Assembly (NCBI RefSeq): GCF_009833495.1 | Contig: NZ_WUWG01000001.1 | Span: 1,054,001-1,118,000 of the forward strand | DNA from: Oceanomicrobium pacificus | Lineage (GTDB): Bacteria > Pseudomonadota > Alphaproteobacteria > Rhodobacterales > Rhodobacteraceae | Direction: 5' to 3' | DNA: 64,000 nt | Shown here: positions 1-9,248 of the stretch, in pieces | Position numbering within the stretch: the first letter of the stretch is position 1 | How the letters are laid out: every line of letters begins with the position of its first letter | The notes under the pieces: generated by a model | The model's input: the letters and a program-made list of their open reading frames with translations, nothing else | Told to the model about the DNA's origin: nothing | Database searches by the model: none | Position numbers and translations under genes: made by a program

Positions 1-1
1 T

Positions 2-286
2 GACCTGCGCGTCGACCTGACGGTCGAGCGTGAGGGGATCGGCATCACCCAGTCGAACGACATCACCCGCTACAACCTGACCGGTACGGCCACCTACAGG
101 CTGACCGAACGGGCGACCGGAGCGGCGGCGGCCGAGGGGCAGGTGCGGACTTTCACCGCCTATTCGGCAACCTCGAGCGCCTATGCAACTCGTGTCGCAC
201 GCCGCGATGCGGAGAAACGGCTGGCGATCAGCCTGGCCGACCAGCTTGCCGTCCGGCTCGCCGCCACGGTGGAGCGGCCGCGGTGA
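2..286 (+). CDS. lptE: LPS-assembly lipoprotein LptE, 3' part only
   Basis: This is the C-terminal 94 codons of a gene that starts left of the window. The reading frame is open from base 2 to the TGA at 284-286. The residues (a DLRVDL start, then ITRYNLTGTATY and an AEKRLAISLADQL C-terminal helix) fit the end of LptE, the outer-membrane lipoprotein that plugs LptD in LPS export. The stop overlaps the GTG start of holA, which is the usual lptE-holA arrangement. The lipobox and N-terminus are outside the window, so the call rests on this C-terminal pattern and the neighbour. Confidence 0.75.
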   Translation, partial: DLRVDLTVEREGIGITQSNDITRYNLTGTATYRLTERATGAAAAEGQVRTFTAYSATSSAYATRVARRDAEKRLAISLADQLAVRLAATVERPR

Positions 287-1305
287 AGCTGAACGGCGCA
301 GATGCCGCGCGCTTCTTGCGCACGCCCGATCCCGCGACGCGTGCCGTGCTTCTGCATGGAGAAGACAAGGCGCGCACAGCGCTGAAGCGGCGCGAGCTTG
401 TCGCCGCGCTTGGCGGCAAGGACGCGGAGGAGGAAATGCGGCTCGTGCGGCTCGGCGCCGACGAGGTCCGCCGCGATCCGGCATCGCTGCAGGATGCGCT
501 GCGCGCACAGGGGTTCTTCCCCGGGCCCCGTGTTACGGTGGTCGAGGATGCAACCGACGGCATGCTCGCCATTTTCGAGGAAGCGCTCGGCAATGCATCG
601 CCCGAGGATGCGACCCTTGTCGTGACCGCGGGACTGCTGCCTGCGCGGTCTAAACTGCGCAAGTTCTTCGAGGGCGCCGCGGCGGGCATCCTGTCGATTG
701 CCGTCTACACGGACGCGCCAAGTGCGGCCGAGATCGACCAGTGGCTGGCCAGCCGCAAGATCGAGGTCGATCCGTCAGCCAAGCGGCGCCTGCAGGAGCT
801 GGCGCAGGATCTGGAGCCGACGGACCTGGTCCAGATGCTGGAGAAACTGTCGCTCTACATGTGGAACGCGGATGCGGCGGCGGGGCTGGCGGATGTCGAG
901 GCCTGCCTGCCGCGCACCATCGACAGCGACGCGGACGATCTGGCCGCCGCCGTGGCCGAAGGCAAGGTGGAGGAAACCTGCCGCCACCTGCACCGCCTGT
1001 CGGCGCGCGGCGTGCCGCCGACGACGCTCTGCATCGCGCTGGAACGCGCCTTCCGCCAGATTTACGGGATCGTGTTCCACCCCGGCGGCGTGGAGGCCGG
1101 CATCGGCGCCCTGCGCCCGCCGGTGTTCGGCCCGCGCAAGGCACGGTTGAAGGCCCAGGCCCAACGGTGGCGGCCGGCGAGCGTGGAGCGGGCGATCCGC
1201 GAACTGACGGACACGGACTTGACCCTGCGTTCATCGTCACGCGCGCCGGACATGGCGCTGATGGAACGCGCCCTCATCCGCATCGCGATGATGTCGGGAC
1301 GCTGA
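283..1305 (+). CDS. holA: DNA polymerase III subunit delta
   Basis: HolA is the delta subunit of the clamp loader, which opens the DnaN sliding clamp during replication. The 340-residue length is normal for the family. The N-terminal AAA+-like region has the characteristic pattern VLLHGEDKARTALKRREL and then RDPASLQDALRAQGFFPG. The C-terminal part carries the helical collar sequence ending in LIRIAMMS. The GTG start at 283 overlaps the lptE stop, indicating translational coupling. Its clamp partner dnaN lies in the same window at 24942. Confidence 0.93.
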   Translation: MKLNGADAARFLRTPDPATRAVLLHGEDKARTALKRRELVAALGGKDAEEEMRLVRLGADEVRRDPASLQDALRAQGFFPGPRVTVVEDATDGMLAIFEEALGNASPEDATLVVTAGLLPARSKLRKFFEGAAAGILSIAVYTDAPSAAEIDQWLASRKIEVDPSAKRRLQELAQDLEPTDLVQMLEKLSLYMWNADAAAGLADVEACLPRTIDSDADDLAAAVAEGKVEETCRHLHRLSARGVPPTTLCIALERAFRQIYGIVFHPGGVEAGIGALRPPVFGPRKARLKAQAQRWRPASVERAIRELTDTDLTLRSSSRAPDMALMERALIRIAMMSGR

Positions 1306-1316
1306 AGGACCCGGAT

Positions 1317-1922
1317 ATGTACAAACTTGTCGGAACACCGCGCAGCCGCACCATACGTGTTGCCTGGGCGCTGGAGGAACTGGAACAGCCCTATGACTGG
1401 ATCCCGGCCGGGCCGCGGTCGGAAGAGGCCCGCGCGCTCAACGGCACCGGCAAGATCCCGGTGCTGGTGGCCGACGGCGAGGCGCTGAGCGACAGCGTGG
1501 CGATCATCCAGTTTCTTGCCGACGGCCATGGCGGTCTGACCCATGCGCCCGGCTCGATCGCGCGGGCGCGGCAGGATGCGATGACGCAATTTGCCTGTGA
1601 AGAGGTCGAGGGTCCGCTCTGGACCATGTCGAAGGCACGCTATGTCCACCCCGAGGAGATGCGGATGCCGGAAGTGGAGCCGGTGGCGCAGTATGAGTTC
1701 GGGCTGGCGATGAAGACGCTCGCGGCGCGCTTGGGCGACAAGGACTATGTGACGGGCGATGCACCGACCGTGCCGGACCTGATCCTAGGCCATTGCGGCG
1801 GCTGGGCCGTGAATGCCGTTTTTGCGGTGCCGGATGGCATCGTCGCGGATTATTTCAAACGGGTCCGGTCGCGTCCCGCGCTGGCCCGCGCAATGGAGCG
1901 CGCGGCGGCCTTTCAGAGCTAA
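1317..1922 (+). CDS. Glutathione S-transferase family protein
   Basis: This is a 201-residue GST-like protein. The N-terminal thioredoxin fold shows the glutathione-site elements: TPRSRTIRVAWALEE near residues 7-21, the cis-proline in KIPVL (46-50) and the ALSDSVAI loop (57-63). A helical C-terminal domain follows. The ATG at 1317 is chosen because the recognisable fold starts immediately after it and it lies 11 bases beyond the holA stop. A longer in-frame extension upstream only reads through holA. The substrate cannot be told from sequence. The gene converges with the flavoprotein gene, the stops overlapping by 4 bases. Confidence 0.85.
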   Translation: MYKLVGTPRSRTIRVAWALEELEQPYDWIPAGPRSEEARALNGTGKIPVLVADGEALSDSVAIIQFLADGHGGLTHAPGSIARARQDAMTQFACEEVEGPLWTMSKARYVHPEEMRMPEVEPVAQYEFGLAMKTLAARLGDKDYVTGDAPTVPDLILGHCGGWAVNAVFAVPDGIVADYFKRVRSRPALARAMERAAAFQS

Positions 1923-3172
1923 TTCGGACCTGCATCGGGGCCGCGCTTCGCGGCATCGAGCCGCTTCAGTGCGCCGCGCGCCGCATGGCGCCCGGTCGCA
2001 AAACACCCCGTCAGAAGATAGCCGCCTGTCGGTGCTTCCCAATCAAGCATCTCTCCGGCGCTGAACCAGCCCGGATGGGCTGCGAGTTCGAGGTCTCCGG
2101 TCAGCCGCTCGAACCGCAGGCCGCCCGCGGTCGAAATGGCGCGGTCGAGCGACATGGGACCGTCGAGCGCCACCGACAAGGCCTTGAGTAGACCCGCGAG
2201 CGCGGCGGGATCACCGGGCAGGGGGCGGGCGCATTCCTGCAGGAGAGCCAGTTTTGCCGGCGGCAATCCGAGTTTGCGCAATTTGTTGGAAAGGCTCGTT
2301 TTGCTCGGCATCTGGTGAAGCCGCTGGGCCAACTGGTCTGCCGTGCGGTCGGGCATCAGGTCGATGTGCAGCGTGACAGGACCGCCCTCGCAACCGCTTT
2401 CATCTCCGGCACCGCCCTTACGCAAGGCGCGGGACAGGGCATAGATCGCGCTGCCCTCAAACCCGGCTTTCGAGATCACGCATTCCCCGAGCACGCTGTC
2501 CGGCCCGCATGAGAGCCGGACCTGTTTCAGGGCCGCGCCGAAATGGGGCTCCATATGGCGGCTCCACGTCCGTCGGAAGCCCATATTGGCGGGGCGGAAG
2601 GGCGCGCAGTCTGACGGACCCGGCATCTGGCCAACCCATACGCCATCGGAGCCCAGTCTCGGCCAGCTTGCGCCGCCGAGCGCCAGCAGTGTCACGCGCG
2701 GGTGGACGTGTTGCGCGCCTTCGGGCGTGTCGAAAGGCACGGGGCATGCGCCAAGCTGCCCGGTCCAGCGCCAGCCGGTGCGCAGCTCGACCCCGGCGTT
2801 TCGAAGCCGCGCGATCCACGCCCGCAGGAGCGGGCTTGCCTTCATCTCGGTGGGAAAGACCCGCCCCGATGTGCCGGTGAAAACGGTGCTGCCGAGACCG
2901 CGGGCCCAGGTTTGCACCTCCTCCGGTCCGAAGGCGGTCAGCGCATCGTGAAGCGCCGGCGGGCAGGGCCGGAAGGCGGCGCGAAACTGCGCAGCAGGTT
3001 CATCCATCGTCAGGTTGAGGCCCGACTTGCCGGCCATCAGGAACTTGCGGGCAAGCGTCGGTTTGGCTTCGGCCACCAGAACCGACCGGCCGGCTGCGGC
3101 CAGCGTTTCGGCGGCCATCAGCCCGGCCGGACCGCCGCCGATGACAAGCGCATCAGGTGTCGCCAGCGTCAC
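1919..3172 (-). CDS. HI0933-type (TIGR03862-like) FAD flavoprotein
   Basis: A 417-residue NAD(P)/FAD-dependent oxidoreductase of the HI0933/YhiN group. A Rossmann dinucleotide motif GGGPAGLMAAETLA sits at residues 12-25, followed by the family landmark ARKFLMAGKSGLNLT where these proteins usually read RK.L.TG.GRCN.T. A C-terminal STAGGLRFERL segment forms part of the FAD site. The physiological reaction of this family is not known. It follows the SDR gene by 4 bases on the same strand, so the two are probably co-transcribed. Confidence 0.85.
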   Translation of the reverse strand: MTLATPDALVIGGGPAGLMAAETLAAAGRSVLVAEAKPTLARKFLMAGKSGLNLTMDEPAAQFRAAFRPCPPALHDALTAFGPEEVQTWARGLGSTVFTGTSGRVFPTEMKASPLLRAWIARLRNAGVELRTGWRWTGQLGACPVPFDTPEGAQHVHPRVTLLALGGASWPRLGSDGVWVGQMPGPSDCAPFRPANMGFRRTWSRHMEPHFGAALKQVRLSCGPDSVLGECVISKAGFEGSAIYALSRALRKGGAGDESGCEGGPVTLHIDLMPDRTADQLAQRLHQMPSKTSLSNKLRKLGLPPAKLALLQECARPLPGDPAALAGLLKALSVALDGPMSLDRAISTAGGLRFERLTGDLELAAHPGWFSAGEMLDWEAPTGGYLLTGCFATGRHAARGALKRLDAAKRGPDAGPN

Positions 3173-3176
3173 CGTG

Positions 3177-3941
3177 TCAGTCGATCAGCCCGATGCGGCG
3201 GCGGATATCCTCGTCCCGCAGGGACACTTCCTGTCCGGTGAACTCGTTTCCGGCGTCCCCGCAAAGCCAGGCGATGCAGCGCGCAGGCCAGTCGGCAGGA
3301 ATATGCACGGACGGGTCGAGCTGGCTGACCGGATTGACGCCGCTCGCCTTGATCGCGACCTGCATTTCGGTCGCGACCGTGCCGGGGCTGAGGCCAATCA
3401 CCCGGATCTTGGAACTGTCCACTTCATGGTCGGCGCAACGCGTCAGCATGGCGGCACCGGCTTTCGAGGAGCAATAGGCGCTCCAGCCTTCCAGCGGGGC
3501 ATGGGCCGCGCCCGACGAGATGTTGATGATGGTGCCGGACCCTTGCGCAACCATGTCGGGCAGAACGGCGCGGATGCCGTAATAGACGCCCTTGAGGTTG
3601 ATATCGATCGCGTGGCCCCAATCCTCGGGGTCGGATTTGCCGAGCATCGAGATCGGCTGGATGACACCGGCATTGTTGATCAGGATGTCGACGCTGCCGA
3701 ACTGTTCCTTGCAGCGTTTGACCAGCGCCTGCAGTCCGAAATAGCGGCTCACGTCGCAGGCCAGTGTTTCTGCCGTGCCGCCCGCGTCGCGGATCTCGGC
3801 GGCGACGGCGTCAATGTCGCGCACGGTGCGGGCCGCAAGCAGAACCTTCACGCCCTCTGCGGCAAGGATTTTCGCGGTCGCGGCGCCGATGCCGCGGCTG
3901 GCACCCGTGATGATGGCGGCTTTGCCCGATAGCGATGTCAT
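3177..3941 (-). CDS. SDR family NAD(P)-dependent oxidoreductase
   Basis: A 254-residue classical short-chain dehydrogenase/reductase. The cofactor motif TGASRGIG lies at residues 12-19, NNAG at 89-92, and the catalytic Ser-Tyr-Lys set is ISS around 142 plus Y156-x-x-x-K160 (YCSSK). An acidic or Arg residue after strand 2 (AARTVRD) leans towards NADP but does not settle it. It is the first gene of a two-gene minus-strand unit with the flavoprotein. The substrate is unknown; the fold assignment is firm. Confidence 0.9.
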   Translation of the reverse strand: MTSLSGKAAIITGASRGIGAATAKILAAEGVKVLLAARTVRDIDAVAAEIRDAGGTAETLACDVSRYFGLQALVKRCKEQFGSVDILINNAGVIQPISMLGKSDPEDWGHAIDINLKGVYYGIRAVLPDMVAQGSGTIINISSGAAHAPLEGWSAYCSSKAGAAMLTRCADHEVDSSKIRVIGLSPGTVATEMQVAIKASGVNPVSQLDPSVHIPADWPARCIAWLCGDAGNEFTGQEVSLRDEDIRRRIGLID

Positions 3942-4054
3942 GGTCTTGCGGCTCCCCTGTGTCGGCCGTCTGGCCCGGTTTCATTTCAGTCTATCTGATC
4001 GCGGTCGCTCTCTGCTAGGTTCTAGCGCGATGTTTATCAAGCGCCGGAGACCCA

Positions 4055-4417
4055 ATGCCTGCCCCGATCGTCTTTCTCGACATAGCTGGACCCGCCGATG
4101 CCGGCCAGCGTGCTTTCTATGCCCATCTGTTCGACTGGCAAATCGGCGCCGACGGGCGCTTTTCGGTGCCGGTCCAGTCGCCCATGCCGGCGGCCCTGCG
4201 CAGCGATCCGGCAGAGAAGCTGGTCTATATCGGGGTGGAGGATGTGGCCGCGACGCTCGACAAGATCGCAGCCATTGGCGGCACTATCGACGTGCCGCGA
4301 TTCGAAGTGCCGGGGAGTGTGATCCTCGGTCTGTTTCTTGACCCGGCGGGCAACCGGATGGGGCTTGTGGAAATCGAAGATGGTCAGGTGAAAGTGCCGT
4401 CGGCCACTGGCGGCTGA
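4055..4417 (+). CDS. VOC (glyoxalase/bleomycin-resistance) family protein
   Basis: A 120-residue single vicinal-oxygen-chelate domain: FLDIAGPADAGQRAFYAHLFDW at the first beta-alpha unit and VEDVAATLDKIAAIGGTI in the second, ending in a LFLDPAGNRMGLVE strand typical of the fold. These proteins bind a metal or a small molecule; the substrate is not deducible. It stands alone, with divergent spacing of 113 bases from the SDR gene and 83 bases before pmbA. Confidence 0.85.
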   Translation: MPAPIVFLDIAGPADAGQRAFYAHLFDWQIGADGRFSVPVQSPMPAALRSDPAEKLVYIGVEDVAATLDKIAAIGGTIDVPRFEVPGSVILGLFLDPAGNRMGLVEIEDGQVKVPSATGG

Positions 4418-4500
4418 CGGTTCGCTTCCCTAGGTAAGGACAGACGGATCATCACCGGACCGCCGCACCACGCGGTCGTTTGGCGCGGAGAGGAGACAGG

Positions 4501-5847
4501 ATGGCACAGGATCTGGAAAAACTGACGTCGGCGCTTCTGGCCGCGGCACGCAAGGCCGGTGCCGAATCCGCCGATGCGATCGCGGTGGCCGGTGACAGCC
4601 TGTCGATCGAGACCCGCAGCGGGGCGCTCGAACATGCCGAACGGTCGGAGGGAATCGACCTCGGCCTGCGCGTGCTGATCGGCCGCCGGCAAGCCTGCGT
4701 CTCGGCTTCCGACATCCGTTCTGACACGCTGGAGACGATGGCCGAACGCGCGGTCGCCATGGCCCGCGAAGCGCCCGAGGACCCGACCTGCGGACTGGCT
4801 GATCCGGACCAGCTGGCCAAGGATTGGGACGTGGCGGCGCTCGACCTGAACGACCCAGCGCCCGACCCCGCCGCTGCAGAGCTGGAGGCGGATGCGCTGC
4901 GGGCCGAGGCTGCAGCACGGGCCGTGCCCGGCGTGTCGCAGGTCGATGCGACAGGCGCCGGTTTTGGGCGCTCCCGTATCCATCTGGCAGCGACAAACGG
5001 ATTTACCGGCGGCTATGCGCGCAGTTCGCGCAGCATGTCCTGCGTGGCCATCACCGGCGAAGGGCTGGAGATGGAGCGCGACTATTATGGCGACAGCCGC
5101 ACTTACGGTGCGGACCTCCTGTCGCCCGAGGAGATCGGTCGGCTGGCAGGCGAGCGGGCTGTCTCCCGCGCCGGCGCATCGAAGCCGCCCACAGGTGCCT
5201 ATCCGGTGCTCTATGACGAGCGGATTTCCTCGGGTCTGATCGGACATCTGCTCGGGGCGATCAGCGGCAGTGCGATCACGCGGGGTGCCAGCTGGCTGAA
5301 GGATGCGATGGGCGAGCAGGTTCTGCCGGTTGGCATGGATCTGGTGGAAGATCCGTCGCGTCCCCGGATCGGCGGCTCGAAACCTTTTGACGCCGAAGGC
5401 CTTCCCGCGCGCCGCCGGATGGTGGTCGAGGACGGGATCCTGAAAAGCTGGACTCTGGACCTTGCCACGGCGCGCAAACTGGGGCTGGAGAGCACCGGCA
5501 ACGCCGTGCGCGGCACCTCCGCGCCGCCATCGCCCGGTATCGGCAATGTCGCCCTGACGCAGTCGGACAAGAGCCGCGATGATCTGCTGGCCGACATGGG
5601 AACCGGCCTGCTCGTCACCTCGCTCATCGGATCGTCGATCAACCCGACCACGGGCGATTATTCGCGGGGTGCATCGGGCTTCTGGGTCGAGAACGGGCAG
5701 ATCACCCGCCCCGTCAACGAATGCACCATTGCGGGCAATCTGCGCGACATGCTGCGTGGGTTGCAGGCCGCCAATGACGCGCGCACCCATCTGTCCCGCG
5801 TGGTGCCGAGCCTTCTGGTGGAGGGGCTGACGATTGCCGGCGCGTGA
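4501..5847 (+). CDS. pmbA: TldD/PmbA family metalloprotease-related protein (PmbA/TldE)
   Basis: A 448-residue member of the PmbA (TldE) branch, the partner of TldD in a heterodimeric protease that trims modified peptides and degrades CcdA in E. coli. Segments such as RSSRSMSCVAITGEGLEMERDYYGDSR and the C-terminal GASGFWVENGQITRPVNECTIAGNL are diagnostic of the family. The ATG at 4501 is preferred over the in-frame start at 4480 because a GGAGAGGAGA ribosome site lies just upstream of it. The gene overlaps the next gene by 14 bases. TldD itself is not in the window. Confidence 0.92.
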   Translation: MAQDLEKLTSALLAAARKAGAESADAIAVAGDSLSIETRSGALEHAERSEGIDLGLRVLIGRRQACVSASDIRSDTLETMAERAVAMAREAPEDPTCGLADPDQLAKDWDVAALDLNDPAPDPAAAELEADALRAEAAARAVPGVSQVDATGAGFGRSRIHLAATNGFTGGYARSSRSMSCVAITGEGLEMERDYYGDSRTYGADLLSPEEIGRLAGERAVSRAGASKPPTGAYPVLYDERISSGLIGHLLGAISGSAITRGASWLKDAMGEQVLPVGMDLVEDPSRPRIGGSKPFDAEGLPARRRMVVEDGILKSWTLDLATARKLGLESTGNAVRGTSAPPSPGIGNVALTQSDKSRDDLLADMGTGLLVTSLIGSSINPTTGDYSRGASGFWVENGQITRPVNECTIAGNLRDMLRGLQAANDARTHLSRVVPSLLVEGLTIAGA

Positions 5848-6634
5848 TCTCGATCTGCTGACCGAGGCCGCCCTGGCCGCCGGCGAGATCGCGAAACGCC
5901 ATTTCCGGTCCGGCCCGGAGGTCTGGGACAAGGGCGGCGGTCTCGGCCCCGTCACACAGGCCGATCTGGAGATCGACCGGATGTTGCAGCGGGACCTGAC
6001 CGCCGCGCGGCCGGACTATGGCTGGCTGTCCGAAGAGACGCCCGACACGCCCGAGCGCCTGTCGCGCGAGGCCGTTTTCATCATTGACCCGATCGACGGG
6101 ACGCGGGCCTTCATTGACGGGCAAACGAGCTTTTCCCACAGTCTTGCCATCGTGCGGAACGGCCATGTGTCGGCCGCTGTCGTCCACCTGCCGTTGGAAG
6201 GGCTGACCTATGCTGCGGCAGCGGGTCAGGGGGCGACGCTCAACGGCGCGCCGCTCGCCCCGCCCCGCAAGGACAGTCTGGCGGGGGCGCGGCTACTGGT
6301 GAACAAGGCGCAGATGAAAGACCTGCACTGGACGGGCGGTGTGCCCGATGTCGAACAGATGTTCCGGCCGTCGCTGGCCTACCGGCTGTGTCTGGCCGCC
6401 GAAGGGGCGGCCGATGCGATGCTGACGCTCCGCGATGCTTGGGAATGGGACATTGCCGCAGGCGCGCTCATCGCGGCAGAAGCGGGGCTCGACGTGCAGG
6501 ATCGCAGCGGCGCGCCGCTGTCCTTCAACGGCCCGACGCGGCTTCTGCCCGGTGTGATCGTGGCGCCCGCGGCGCTCGCATCGGCGCTTCTGGCCCATGG
6601 TCCACGGCCCATCCCAAGCGCCCAGACCCATTGA
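5834..6634 (+). CDS. cysQ: Inositol-monophosphatase family phosphatase, CysQ-like
   Basis: A 266-residue Li+-sensitive-type sugar or nucleotide phosphatase. The metal site is complete: EE at 67-68, DPIDGT at 85-90 and WEWDIAAGALIAAEAG towards the C-terminus. The position beside a DUF4170 gene and waaA, and the sequence style, suggest 3'(2'),5'-bisphosphate nucleotidase (CysQ), but an inositol or histidinol phosphatase role cannot be excluded. The start is a TTG at 5834 inside the end of pmbA, giving a 14-base overlap and probable translational coupling. Confidence 0.83.
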   Translation: MPARDLDLLTEAALAAGEIAKRHFRSGPEVWDKGGGLGPVTQADLEIDRMLQRDLTAARPDYGWLSEETPDTPERLSREAVFIIDPIDGTRAFIDGQTSFSHSLAIVRNGHVSAAVVHLPLEGLTYAAAAGQGATLNGAPLAPPRKDSLAGARLLVNKAQMKDLHWTGGVPDVEQMFRPSLAYRLCLAAEGAADAMLTLRDAWEWDIAAGALIAAEAGLDVQDRSGAPLSFNGPTRLLPGVIVAPAALASALLAHGPRPIPSAQTH

Positions 6635-6690
6635 CGCGACGCCGCGCGTGGCTAATGTGCGCGCCAGTTCAAAACGGAGCAGATGACACC

Positions 6691-6933
6691 ATGACGCAAC
6701 GCCTGCATCTCGTGTTCGGCGGTGAGCTCACCGACCCGCAGACAACCCAGTTCCGCGATGTCGACGCGCTCGATATCGTCGGGATCTATCCCAATTATGC
6801 CGCTGCCTATGACGCATGGAAATCGGCCGCCCAGCGGACCGTGGACAATGCCCATATGCGCTACTTCATCGCACACCTGCACCGCCTGCGGGACGAGGAA
6901 GTGGCGGCCAGCCCGACCGAGGAACTGGGCTGA
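6691..6933 (+). CDS. Small DUF4170-type protein
   Basis: An 80-residue soluble protein beginning MTQRLHLVFGGEL, with a D-V-D-A-L-D-I-V-G-I-Y-P-N-Y core and an HMRYFIAHLHRLRDEE helix. This is the pattern of the DUF4170 family, which has no known function and occurs in alphaproteobacteria next to cysQ and waaA. It sits 56 bases after the phosphatase gene and 3 bases before waaA. The conserved position hints at a link to LPS core or sugar-phosphate metabolism, which is inference only. Confidence 0.8.
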   Translation: MTQRLHLVFGGELTDPQTTQFRDVDALDIVGIYPNYAAAYDAWKSAAQRTVDNAHMRYFIAHLHRLRDEEVAASPTEELG

Positions 6934-6936
6934 CAC

Positions 6937-8241
6937 ATGCCCGGTCCTGACCCCGAGGACCGGGGCTCCGTCCTGCTTGACCTCTATCTGGCGCTGTCGC
7001 GCCGGATGACGGGCGTGGCAGGATGGCAGCTGAAACGGCGGCAGGCGCGCGGCAAGGAAGATGCGGCGCGTCTGCCCGAGCGGCTGGGCCGGACCGAAGT
7101 GCCGCGCCCGGACGGGCCGCTGGTCTGGTTCCATGCCGCAAGTGTCGGCGAGAGCCTGTCGATCCTTGAACTGCTGCGCCGGCTCCTCGACAGCCGGCCC
7201 GACCTGCACGCGCTCATCACCACCGGGACCCGTAGTTCCGCCGCACTTCTGGGACCGCGCCTTCCGGATCGGTGCCTGCACCAGTTCGTGCCGGTCGACG
7301 CGCTGCCTGCCGTGCAGTCCTTCCTAGATCACTGGAAACCCGATCTGGCGGTCTGGACCGAAAGCGAGTTCTGGCCCGCGCTGATGCATGAGACACGGGC
7401 GCGCGGCATCCCGATGCTGCTCGTCAATGCGCGTCTATCGGCCCGGTCGCGCAACCGCTGGCGGCGGCTCTCCGGCCTGTCGCGGCACCTGCTTGGCGGG
7501 TTCGACTATGTGCTGGCGCAGGATGCGACCACCTGCAGCTATCTCAAGGAACTGGGCGTGTCTGAGGAACGGATCGAAGTTACCGGCACGCTGAAAGAAG
7601 GCTCTGCACCGCTTGGTTGCGACGATGACGCGTTCCGGCTCCTGTCCCGCGCCCTGTCGGGCCGCAGGGTCTGGCTCGCAGCCTCCACCCATGCGGGCGA
7701 GGAGGAGCCGGTACTGGCCGCGCACAGGATTGCGCGGCGGCAATATCCCAATCTGCTTCTGGTGCTCGCCCCGCGCCATCCCGAACGCGGCGACGAGGTG
7801 GCGGAGCTGATCGCAGGTCAGGGCTGGAACATGGCGCGCCGCTCGGAAGGGGCGCTGCCGGACATGCACACAGAGGTCTATCTGGCCGACACGCTGGGCG
7901 AGATGGGCCTGTGGTTCCGGCTGGCGGCCGTATCTTTCATCGGCGGTTCGCTGGCGGATATCGGCGGCCACAATCCGTTCGAACCGGCGGCGCTGGGCTC
8001 GGCCATTCTGACCGGCCCGCATGTGGACAATTTCCGCGACGCGTTCGCGCGATTCGAAGAGGCCGGTGCAGCCCTGACCGTGACCGATGGCGCGACGCTC
8101 GGTGCGGCCCTGGCCGATACGCTGCAACCCGAGGTGGCCGCGGCCATGGCCTCGGCGGCATGGGATGCGAGCAGTGCCGGTGCCGCGGTGACCGACCGGG
8201 CCCTGAAACTGCTCCTCGACCATCTGCCGGAGCCGGTCTGA
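6937..8241 (+). CDS. waaA: 3-deoxy-D-manno-octulosonic acid transferase
   Basis: WaaA (KdtA) adds Kdo to lipid IVA at the inner membrane, making the Kdo-lipid A core. The protein has 434 residues, near the usual 420-435. It shows the FHAASVGES motif at 65-73, whose Glu is the catalytic base, the TGTRSSAALL segment, and a GT-B C-terminal domain with LAASTHAGEE and the late SFIGGSLADIGGHNPFEPAALG motif. A hydrophobic N-terminal segment (around 11-20) fits membrane attachment. The stop overlaps the lpxK start by one base (TGATG). Confidence 0.95.
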   Translation: MPGPDPEDRGSVLLDLYLALSRRMTGVAGWQLKRRQARGKEDAARLPERLGRTEVPRPDGPLVWFHAASVGESLSILELLRRLLDSRPDLHALITTGTRSSAALLGPRLPDRCLHQFVPVDALPAVQSFLDHWKPDLAVWTESEFWPALMHETRARGIPMLLVNARLSARSRNRWRRLSGLSRHLLGGFDYVLAQDATTCSYLKELGVSEERIEVTGTLKEGSAPLGCDDDAFRLLSRALSGRRVWLAASTHAGEEEPVLAAHRIARRQYPNLLLVLAPRHPERGDEVAELIAGQGWNMARRSEGALPDMHTEVYLADTLGEMGLWFRLAAVSFIGGSLADIGGHNPFEPAALGSAILTGPHVDNFRDAFARFEEAGAALTVTDGATLGAALADTLQPEVAAAMASAAWDASSAGAAVTDRALKLLLDHLPEPV

Positions 8242-9239
8242 TGCCGGCGCCGCCCGCCTTCTGGTCGCGCCCGCCCGACCGGCCGGGCTGGGCGGCACGG
8301 CTTCTGGCGCCGCTTGGCCGGCTCTATGCGGCGGGCACCCGGCGGCGGCTCTCGGGCGGGCGGTATCACGACCCCGGCGTGCCGGTCGTCTGCGTTGGCA
8401 ACCTCAGCGTCGGCGGCACCGGCAAGACCCCGACCGTCATCGCGCTGATGATGCATCTCACGTCGCAAGGCTGGACGCCGCATGTCGTCACCCGCGGCTA
8501 TGGCGGGCGGCTCGACGGTCCGGTGCGGGTCGACCCGCACGCCCATGATGCCGGCGACACGGGTGATGAACCGCTCCTGATCGCGGCGTTCGGACCGGTC
8601 TGGGTGTCAAAGGACCGCGCCGCGGGCGCCGATGCGGCTGTCGCTGCAGGCGCAAACATCATCCTGCTCGATGACGGGTTCCAGAATCCGGATCTGAAGA
8701 AAAGCCTCTCGATCCTCGTCGTCGACGCGCGACGGGGCTTCGGCAATGGCCGCTGCCTGCCTGCCGGGCCGCTGCGCGAGCCGGTGGAGGTCGGTGTCGG
8801 ACGGGCCGATATCCTGCTCGCGATCGGGACCGACGCGGAGCGGGCGGCACTTGTCGAGACCTGGCCCGCGCTGGGCGCGCTGCCCTCTGTCGATGGCCGG
8901 ATCACGCCGCTCCGGACCGGTATGGACTGGGCGGACATGCGGGTTCTCGCCTTCGCCGGCATCGGCCACCCGGAGAAGTTCTTTGATACGTTGCGCGGTC
9001 TCGGCGTCGATCTGGCAGGCACGCGCGCGCTGAGCGATCATGCAGAACTGACGCCTGCGCTCCTGCGGCGCCTGCAAGCGGACGCGGCAGCGCTCGGCGC
9101 ACAGCTCGTGACCACGGAAAAGGATGCGGTGCGGTTGCCGGCGTCCATGCGCGGGCAGGTCCTGACCCTGCCGGTGCGGCTCGAAGGGCCGGACTGGGCT
9201 GTGGTGGACGGCCGGTTGCCCCGGCCGCCCGTCAGTTGA
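8241..9239 (+). CDS. lpxK: Tetraacyldisaccharide 4'-kinase
   Basis: LpxK phosphorylates the 4' position of the lipid A disaccharide to give lipid IVA, the acceptor used by WaaA. The 332-residue protein has the P-loop GNLSVGGTGKTP at 53-64, the TRGYGG segment that follows, LLDDGFQN in the middle and a RAGPLREP-like segment (here PAGPLREP). The ATG at 8241 overlaps the waaA stop, so the two lipid A genes are translationally coupled. It converges with the DsbA-like gene 9 bases downstream. Confidence 0.95.
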   Translation: MPAPPAFWSRPPDRPGWAARLLAPLGRLYAAGTRRRLSGGRYHDPGVPVVCVGNLSVGGTGKTPTVIALMMHLTSQGWTPHVVTRGYGGRLDGPVRVDPHAHDAGDTGDEPLLIAAFGPVWVSKDRAAGADAAVAAGANIILLDDGFQNPDLKKSLSILVVDARRGFGNGRCLPAGPLREPVEVGVGRADILLAIGTDAERAALVETWPALGALPSVDGRITPLRTGMDWADMRVLAFAGIGHPEKFFDTLRGLGVDLAGTRALSDHAELTPALLRRLQADAAALGAQLVTTEKDAVRLPASMRGQVLTLPVRLEGPDWAVVDGRLPRPPVS

Positions 9240-9248
9240 CCGGCTGGC

